From an uncultured Phycisphaerales bacterium (GTDB taxonomy: Bacteria; Planctomycetota; Phycisphaerae; Sedimentisphaerales; Anaerobacaceae), in assembly GCA_937927975.1 (NCBI GenBank), contig CALEZT010000197.1, positions 1-64,000 on the forward strand: a DNA stretch of 64,000 nt, in the 5' to 3' direction. Position numbers and translations under genes: made by a program. How positions within the stretch are numbered: the first letter of the stretch is position 1; every line of letters starts with the position of its first letter. The notes under the pieces are model-generated. The model ran no database searches. It worked only from the letters and a program-made list of their open reading frames with translations, and had not been told where the DNA came from. Of this stretch, positions 59,728-64,000 are shown in pieces.

Positions 59728-61929
59728 ATGCGCGAAGTCATCAAGAGCCACATACTTCATTTGCTGCAAAAGGACAGCGCCCCCCGAAAGCTCGTCCACC
59801 TGGAGCAGGAACTCGGCGTTGGTGGTGAACTCAAGGCGGCTTTTCGCGAGGCTGTGGATGCCCTCGCTGCAGAGGGGCGCATCATTGTGGGCCCGGGCAA
59901 CGTGGTCAGATTGCCTGCGGCGTCCAACGAGATCACCGGGCTCTTCAAGGCCAATCCCCGCGGCTATGGCTTCATTACGCCCGAGCAGTCGGACATGGAG
60001 GGCGATCTGTTTATCCCGGCCAACGCCACCGGCAACGCCATGACCGGCGACCGCGTCGTCGCCAGGATCAAGCGGCAGAAAGACCTGGATCGTTTCACCG
60101 GCGAGATCGTGCGAATTCTGGATCGAGCCCACAAAAAGACCGTCGGAACGCTTCGCCAGGAGCCCACCGGCTGGCTGGTCCAGCCCGACGGCGGAGACTT
60201 CCTCCGCCCGATCCAGATCGAGGGCATCAACGCCCGCGCAATGCGGCACGGAGACAAGGTCTCCGTCGATATCCGCGTTTATCCGACTCGCTCGCAGCCG
60301 GCTCGCGGCATCATCACCGAAATTCTCGGTCGGCCGGGCCGGTTCGACACGGAGATCTCGGCTGTGATCCATCGCCATGGCCTGCCCGACGCGTTCGACT
60401 CCTCCAGCCTGGTCGAGGCCAGCAACGCCAAGTCCAACTTCAATCCGCACGACACGCGGGGCCGCAAGGACCTCGCCGGCACGCTGATCATCACGATCGA
60501 TCCGCCGGATGCGAAGGATTTCGACGACGCCGTGAGCCTCACTCGCGACGCCGACGGAAACTGGGTGCTCGGCGTGCACATCGCGGACGTGAGTCACTTC
60601 GTTCCGGAAGGCTCCGCCTTGGATCGGGCCGCGCGCCTGCGAGGCAACAGCGTCTACCTGCCGGGCCAGGTGCTTCCCATGCTGCCGGAGATGCTCAGCA
60701 ACGGCATCTGCTCCCTCCAGCCCGCTCAGCGCCGCTACACCAAGAGCGTCTTTCTGACCTACAACAAGGACGCCCAGGTGATGGATGCCCGATTCGCCAA
60801 CACGATCATCAAGTCGAAGGCCCGCCTGAGCTACCAGCAGGCCGATCGGGCGCTCAAGGGCGATGCAGACGGTCTGCCGCGAGACGTGGTGGCTCTCCTG
60901 CACGACATGGAGACTCTCGCACGCAGCATCGAAGAGCGAAGGCGACAAGCGGGCATGCTGCAACTGCAAACGTTCGCCCATGAGCTCGTGATGGATGAAG
61001 GCGGTCAGGTGGTCGGCCTTCAGCCGGAGGACACGAGCTATCCGCACACGATCATCGAGATGTTCATGGTCGAGGCCAATGTCGCGGTTGCGACGCTGCT
61101 GGATCGCTACTGCATCCCGTTCATGCGGCGAATCCACCCCGAGCCCGACGCCAACGCCCTGTACCGGCTCTCTCAGACGCTTCGGCTCCTGGGCGTCACG
61201 CTCTCGCGCAAACCGCAGCGTTCGGACATTCAATCCCTGCTGGACGGAATCCGCGACAGGAAGATCGCGCTTCCGGTGAATATTCTGGTCTTGCGGAGCC
61301 TGGAAAAAGCGACGTACTCTCCCGCCAGCGTCGGCCACTATGCCCTGGCCGCTTCGAAGTACTGCCATTTCACCAGTCCGATTCGACGGTATGCGGACCT
61401 GCTGGTCCATCGGGCCCTGCAGGAGTATCTCACCGGCAATCTGGAGCGGGCGCGTCGGTTGTACGCCTACCCCGACCTGGCGGAGATCGGCGAGCACATC
61501 TCCGAGACCGAGCGGGCGGCGGATGAGGCCGAGCAGGAGCTTAAGACCACGCTGATCCTGCATCTGATGCACAATCGAATCGGTGGCGAGATGGAAGGGA
61601 TCGTCGTGAGCCTGACCGGGTTCGGAGCCGCGGTTCACCTGCCGGAATACGGTGTGGAAGGGGTCGTGCCGCGCGAGGCCCTCGGGCCGGACCAGTGGCA
61701 CTTCGACGAGCAGAACCAGTGTCTTCTGGGCCGTCACACCGGGGCCATCCTGCGACTAGGCCAGACCATGCGTGTGCGAATCGTCGATATTCACCCCGCT
61801 GGCGGGCAACTCGACCTGGCGCCGGCCGTCGGGCTCGTGATCAAGGCGCCCGAGCTGCCCAGGCAGCAAACGCCCGGCCGCAACGCGTCCAGGAAACGCC
61901 GGCGAAACCAGAAGAAGCGAACAGGCTGA
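59728..61929 (+). CDS. rnr: Ribonuclease R
   Basis: The protein has 733 residues from ATG 59728. A winged-helix N-terminal part (HLLQKDSAPRKLVHLEQEL) and two cold-shock-like OB domains (ANPRGYGFITPEQSD) precede the RNB catalytic domain. DPPDAKDFDDAVSL holds the metal-binding Asp residues, and RRYADLLVHRALQ is near its end. A C-terminal S1 domain (MEGIVVSLTGFGAAVHLPEYGVEGVVP) and a Lys/Arg-rich tail complete it. It degrades structured RNA 3' to 5'. It lies next to the small ferredoxin gene, 19 bp apart. Confidence 0.95.
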   Translation: MREVIKSHILHLLQKDSAPRKLVHLEQELGVGGELKAAFREAVDALAAEGRIIVGPGNVVRLPAASNEITGLFKANPRGYGFITPEQSDMEGDLFIPANATGNAMTGDRVVARIKRQKDLDRFTGEIVRILDRAHKKTVGTLRQEPTGWLVQPDGGDFLRPIQIEGINARAMRHGDKVSVDIRVYPTRSQPARGIITEILGRPGRFDTEISAVIHRHGLPDAFDSSSLVEASNAKSNFNPHDTRGRKDLAGTLIITIDPPDAKDFDDAVSLTRDADGNWVLGVHIADVSHFVPEGSALDRAARLRGNSVYLPGQVLPMLPEMLSNGICSLQPAQRRYTKSVFLTYNKDAQVMDARFANTIIKSKARLSYQQADRALKGDADGLPRDVVALLHDMETLARSIEERRRQAGMLQLQTFAHELVMDEGGQVVGLQPEDTSYPHTIIEMFMVEANVAVATLLDRYCIPFMRRIHPEPDANALYRLSQTLRLLGVTLSRKPQRSDIQSLLDGIRDRKIALPVNILVLRSLEKATYSPASVGHYALAASKYCHFTSPIRRYADLLVHRALQEYLTGNLERARRLYAYPDLAEIGEHISETERAADEAEQELKTTLILHLMHNRIGGEMEGIVVSLTGFGAAVHLPEYGVEGVVPREALGPDQWHFDEQNQCLLGRHTGAILRLGQTMRVRIVDIHPAGGQLDLAPAVGLVIKAPELPRQQTPGRNASRKRRRNQKKRTG

Positions 61930-61948
61930 CGAGAAACGGGAGGAACCC

Positions 61949-62275
61949 ATGGAGAAGGAAGAATCGATGCCATCGCCAGATGTCACGCCGTACAAGTGCC
62001 ACGTCTTCGTCTGCGTCAACGATCGCGGCGGAACGCGGAAATCCTGTGCCGACGGCAACAGCAAAGAAACTGCGGTCCGGCTGAAAGCAGCCGCCAAGGC
62101 CCGCAACTTCCCGCCGGGCGAGGTCCGGGTCTCGCAGAGCCTGTGCCTGGGGTTGTGCGAGTTCGGCCCGAACGTGGTCCTCTATCCGCAGCGGATCTGG
62201 TTCAAGGCGGTCACCGCGGACGACATCGACCGCATTCTGGACACAGTCGAGAAGGTCCTCAAACAACAACCCTGA
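61949..62275 (+). CDS. Small [2Fe-2S] thioredoxin-like ferredoxin
   Basis: The protein has 108 residues from ATG 61949, behind GGGAGGAA. HVFVCVNDRG, RKSCADG and SLCLGLCEFGPNVVLYP provide four cysteines in the pattern of the shethna-type/NuoE-like thioredoxin-fold ferredoxins: C-x(10-12)-C, then C-x3-C. It would transfer single electrons. It is probably co-transcribed with rnr, but the functional link is unclear. The fifteen or so N-terminal residues before the domain are variable, so an ATG 18 bases later could also start the protein. Confidence 0.88.
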   Translation: MEKEESMPSPDVTPYKCHVFVCVNDRGGTRKSCADGNSKETAVRLKAAAKARNFPPGEVRVSQSLCLGLCEFGPNVVLYPQRIWFKAVTADDIDRILDTVEKVLKQQP

Positions 62276-62289
62276 GGCAATCTCTCTTA

Positions 62290-64000
62290 CTATTTCGCCA
62301 CGCCGGGGGAGGGGACGGCCGCCTGCCAGTTGGCGGGGTCGTTCCCATCGGCTCGCGGATCGATGCGACTTAGAGCCATGCCTTTGCCGTCCGCCTTCGT
62401 CGGCCAGGAATCGACGCCGGAGGCGAAGTTCTCGGGATGCGAACCGTCGCTGTACGTGACGCGATCGGCGGCGATCCACTGCCGTTTGCCGTCGAAGCCT
62501 TCGTCGCCCGGGCTGCTGATCTGGATCGTATCGCCGCTGTTGGCGAGTCGGCCGTCATCCCATTCGAAGATCTGAACTCCATCGGGGACGCTGAGGACGG
62601 CGTTGAACGCCCCCAGGTCTCTTACGAGCAGGATGCATTCACCCGGCGCCACGGTCACCGGCGGATCGGACGGGAACAACACGTCGATCCCGGGGTCCGC
62701 CGGATTGTCGGTGAATCGCCACGCGACACCGCGAATGGCGTCGTACAGCGTCAGAGGCGAGTCGCCCACGTTGAGCAGCTCCACGTACTCGGCGTCCGGC
62801 GCCTTGTCGGGGTTGTACATGATCTCGTTGATCTTGAGGTTCTCGGGTTTGGGCCCGATCGTGAAGACCGCCTGCGCCAGCCCGCTCCAGGGACTGTAGG
62901 GATTACTCGCGACCAGCACGCGGGCCTTGATCTGCGTGCTCTCGGTGACCGCAAAGGGACCGGTGTACAGGCGGGCGGCGTTGGACATCTGATTGCCGCC
63001 GGGCAACGAGGCCATCGCTGCCTCCAACTCGACCGAGAGCAGGAAATCGGAGCTGTTGACAGGGGAATTCATCGCCTGAATCGCCAGCAGATTCTGGCCC
63101 TGCCAGAGCAAGCCGGCATACGCGGTGACGTTGAACTCCTCAAAAGTCGTAGCTTCGAAATCCGCATGGGTGCTGTACGCGGTCGAATTCCAAGTCGGTT
63201 CGCCGGAGAACAGCGCGCGTCCGATCTCGACGCCGTTCAGATACGCTACGAAGCCATCATCATATCGCACTTTCAGAGTCAGCTTGCCCAAAGTGGTCAG
63301 ATCGCGGGAGACCACAAATGGGACGCGAATGAGACAGCTTGCGTTGCGATTGTACATCTGATCGCCGACGTCAATGCCGAAATAGTTCTGGTAGCCGCTG
63401 TCGCGTTCATACCCGACGCCGCCGGCGCCGCTGATCCAGCTTGAATCATCGAAGCGCAGGTCGCTTTTCCATGCGTCGGAGATCGGACCGGTCGGAACGA
63501 GCACGCGTTTGGCCGCGTTCTCAGTCACCAGCGTAACCGTCTCGATCGTGCCCGGCGTCACTCCCGCCGGACGCGGGTCCGAGCCGTCGAGCGTGTAATA
63601 CAGCGTGCCAACGGCGCGGGGATTGGTCAGAGTCACCGTTACGCCGGCCTCGGTGTGGCTTCCAGTCGGGAGGATCTGCGGCGGGGCGACGAACTGGTTG
63701 TCGATCCACGTGCTGCGGGTCTGGAGCCATTGCTTCAGTTGGTTGATCTCGCCCTGGAAGCCGCCGTAACGTGGGCCGGCGCTGGTCCACTTGGCGTAGT
63801 TGCGGACCTGGGCTTCGCGGATCTCGTCGGCCATGCCGTCGATCGTGGCGTTCAGGCCCGCGGTGCTGAACGGACCCTGTCGCAGCACGAACCAGCGGTC
63901 GATGTACTTCTGCCAGAAGTTCGAGTCTTCGAAGAGCCGGTTCCACCAGACGTATTTGTGATAGTCGGTGGCGTCCCCGGTCCCACGCCAGCTCTGCGGA
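62290..64000 (-). CDS. CotH/lamin-tail-type exported protein, C-terminal part (runs off the right edge)
   Basis: The frame is open through the window edge: residues such as DATDYHKYVWWNRLFEDSNFW extend 5' of any start seen, so at least 570 residues are visible and the N-terminus is missing. A CotH-domain end (AEIREAQVRNYAKW-like region) is followed by a chitobiase C-terminal-type module (TLYYTLDGSDPRP). A jelly-roll part (KLTLKVRYDDGFVAYLNGVEIGRA) and a lamin-tail domain (LKINEIMYNPDKAPDAEYVELLNVG) come next. It resembles the protein at 22085-25057. It converges on the ferredoxin gene. Confidence 0.83.
   Translation of the reverse strand, partial: PQSWRGTGDATDYHKYVWWNRLFEDSNFWQKYIDRWFVLRQGPFSTAGLNATIDGMADEIREAQVRNYAKWTSAGPRYGGFQGEINQLKQWLQTRSTWIDNQFVAPPQILPTGSHTEAGVTVTLTNPRAVGTLYYTLDGSDPRPAGVTPGTIETVTLVTENAAKRVLVPTGPISDAWKSDLRFDDSSWISGAGGVGYERDSGYQNYFGIDVGDQMYNRNASCLIRVPFVVSRDLTTLGKLTLKVRYDDGFVAYLNGVEIGRALFSGEPTWNSTAYSTHADFEATTFEEFNVTAYAGLLWQGQNLLAIQAMNSPVNSSDFLLSVELEAAMASLPGGNQMSNAARLYTGPFAVTESTQIKARVLVASNPYSPWSGLAQAVFTIGPKPENLKINEIMYNPDKAPDAEYVELLNVGDSPLTLYDAIRGVAWRFTDNPADPGIDVLFPSDPPVTVAPGECILLVRDLGAFNAVLSVPDGVQIFEWDDGRLANSGDTIQISSPGDEGFDGKRQWIAADRVTYSDGSHPENFASGVDSWPTKADGKGMALSRIDPRADGNDPANWQAAVPSPGVAK

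Noticed and set aside
59710..61737. A 675-residue open frame antisense to rnr
   Set aside because: Ribonuclease R has all catalytic motifs on the plus strand. The antisense frame is a composition effect.

Overview
The window is GC-rich, gene-dense bacterial DNA, most likely a metagenome-assembled contig from the phylum Planctomycetota (a Phycisphaerae/Sedimentisphaerales-like anaerobe is my best guess). The reasons are Tat-signal Gfo/Idh/MocA proteins, CotH plus lamin-tail exoproteins, a WXG100-like/FtsK operon of planctomycete type, a stand-alone LigD-phosphoesterase-like protein and a HydE-type maturase. This placement rests on family recognition, not on a database search. The first ~55 bases are Illumina adapter, so the left end is an assembly artefact.

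Region by region. (1) 56 to ~7.2 kb is the right-hand part of an integrated phage-like or satellite element. It carries small unknown proteins, a terminase-small-subunit-like protein, a replication initiator whose own gene contains iteron-like repeats, a DnaB/RepA-type helicase, an AlpA/Xis-like protein, a ribbon-helix-helix protein and a tyrosine integrase. It is inserted at the 3' end of a tRNA-Phe gene, and the integrase frame runs into that gene. (2) 7.3-10.5 kb is a two-component system split by a ~175-bp palindromic repeat. (3) 10.5-21.5 kb is a sulfur block. A divergent Rrf2 regulator with IscR-like cysteines faces cysK, metY, a second trans-sulfuration enzyme, a hydE-like gene, mnmA, thiF and nifS. 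A TPP riboswitch with its own terminator then controls thiS-thiG-thiH. Together these make cysteine and homocysteine and move sulfur to tRNA, thiamine and probably Fe-S or hydrogenase cofactors. (4) 21.5-44.9 kb is a surface-protein and glycan-degradation region: CotH/LTD protein, ceramidase-like hydrolase, exported DegT-type aminotransferase, beta-helix protein, GH127, a polysaccharide-lyase/DUF4832-like fusion, Gfo/Idh/MocA, HEAT-repeat protein, GH29, GH109-like and GH106-like enzymes. (5) 44.9-50.0 kb is a four-gene operon with a WXG100-like protein, two helical proteins and a coiled-coil FtsK/SpoIIIE ATPase, which looks like a type VII-like secretion locus in a diderm. (6) 50.2-51.3 kb holds gene debris: a probable alpha/beta-hydrolase–SGNH deletion chimera and a truncated, frameshifted sulfatase. 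(7) 51.5-56.3 kb has a TetR regulator with a palindromic operator and apparently leaderless start, then a lysine 2,3-aminomutase, an ATP-grasp ligase and an ATP-grasp–GNAT fusion. I think this is the best candidate for an undescribed pathway, making a beta-lysine-containing amide or peptide. (8) 56.3-64 kb has a GH39 enzyme, a B12-binding radical SAM protein, ribonuclease R, a small 2Fe-2S ferredoxin and a second CotH/LTD protein that runs off the right edge.

No rRNA, CRISPR array or insertion sequence was seen. Start codons were chosen by ribosome-binding sites, signal peptides and overlaps, and differ from the longest open frame in many places. Family assignments are by eye.
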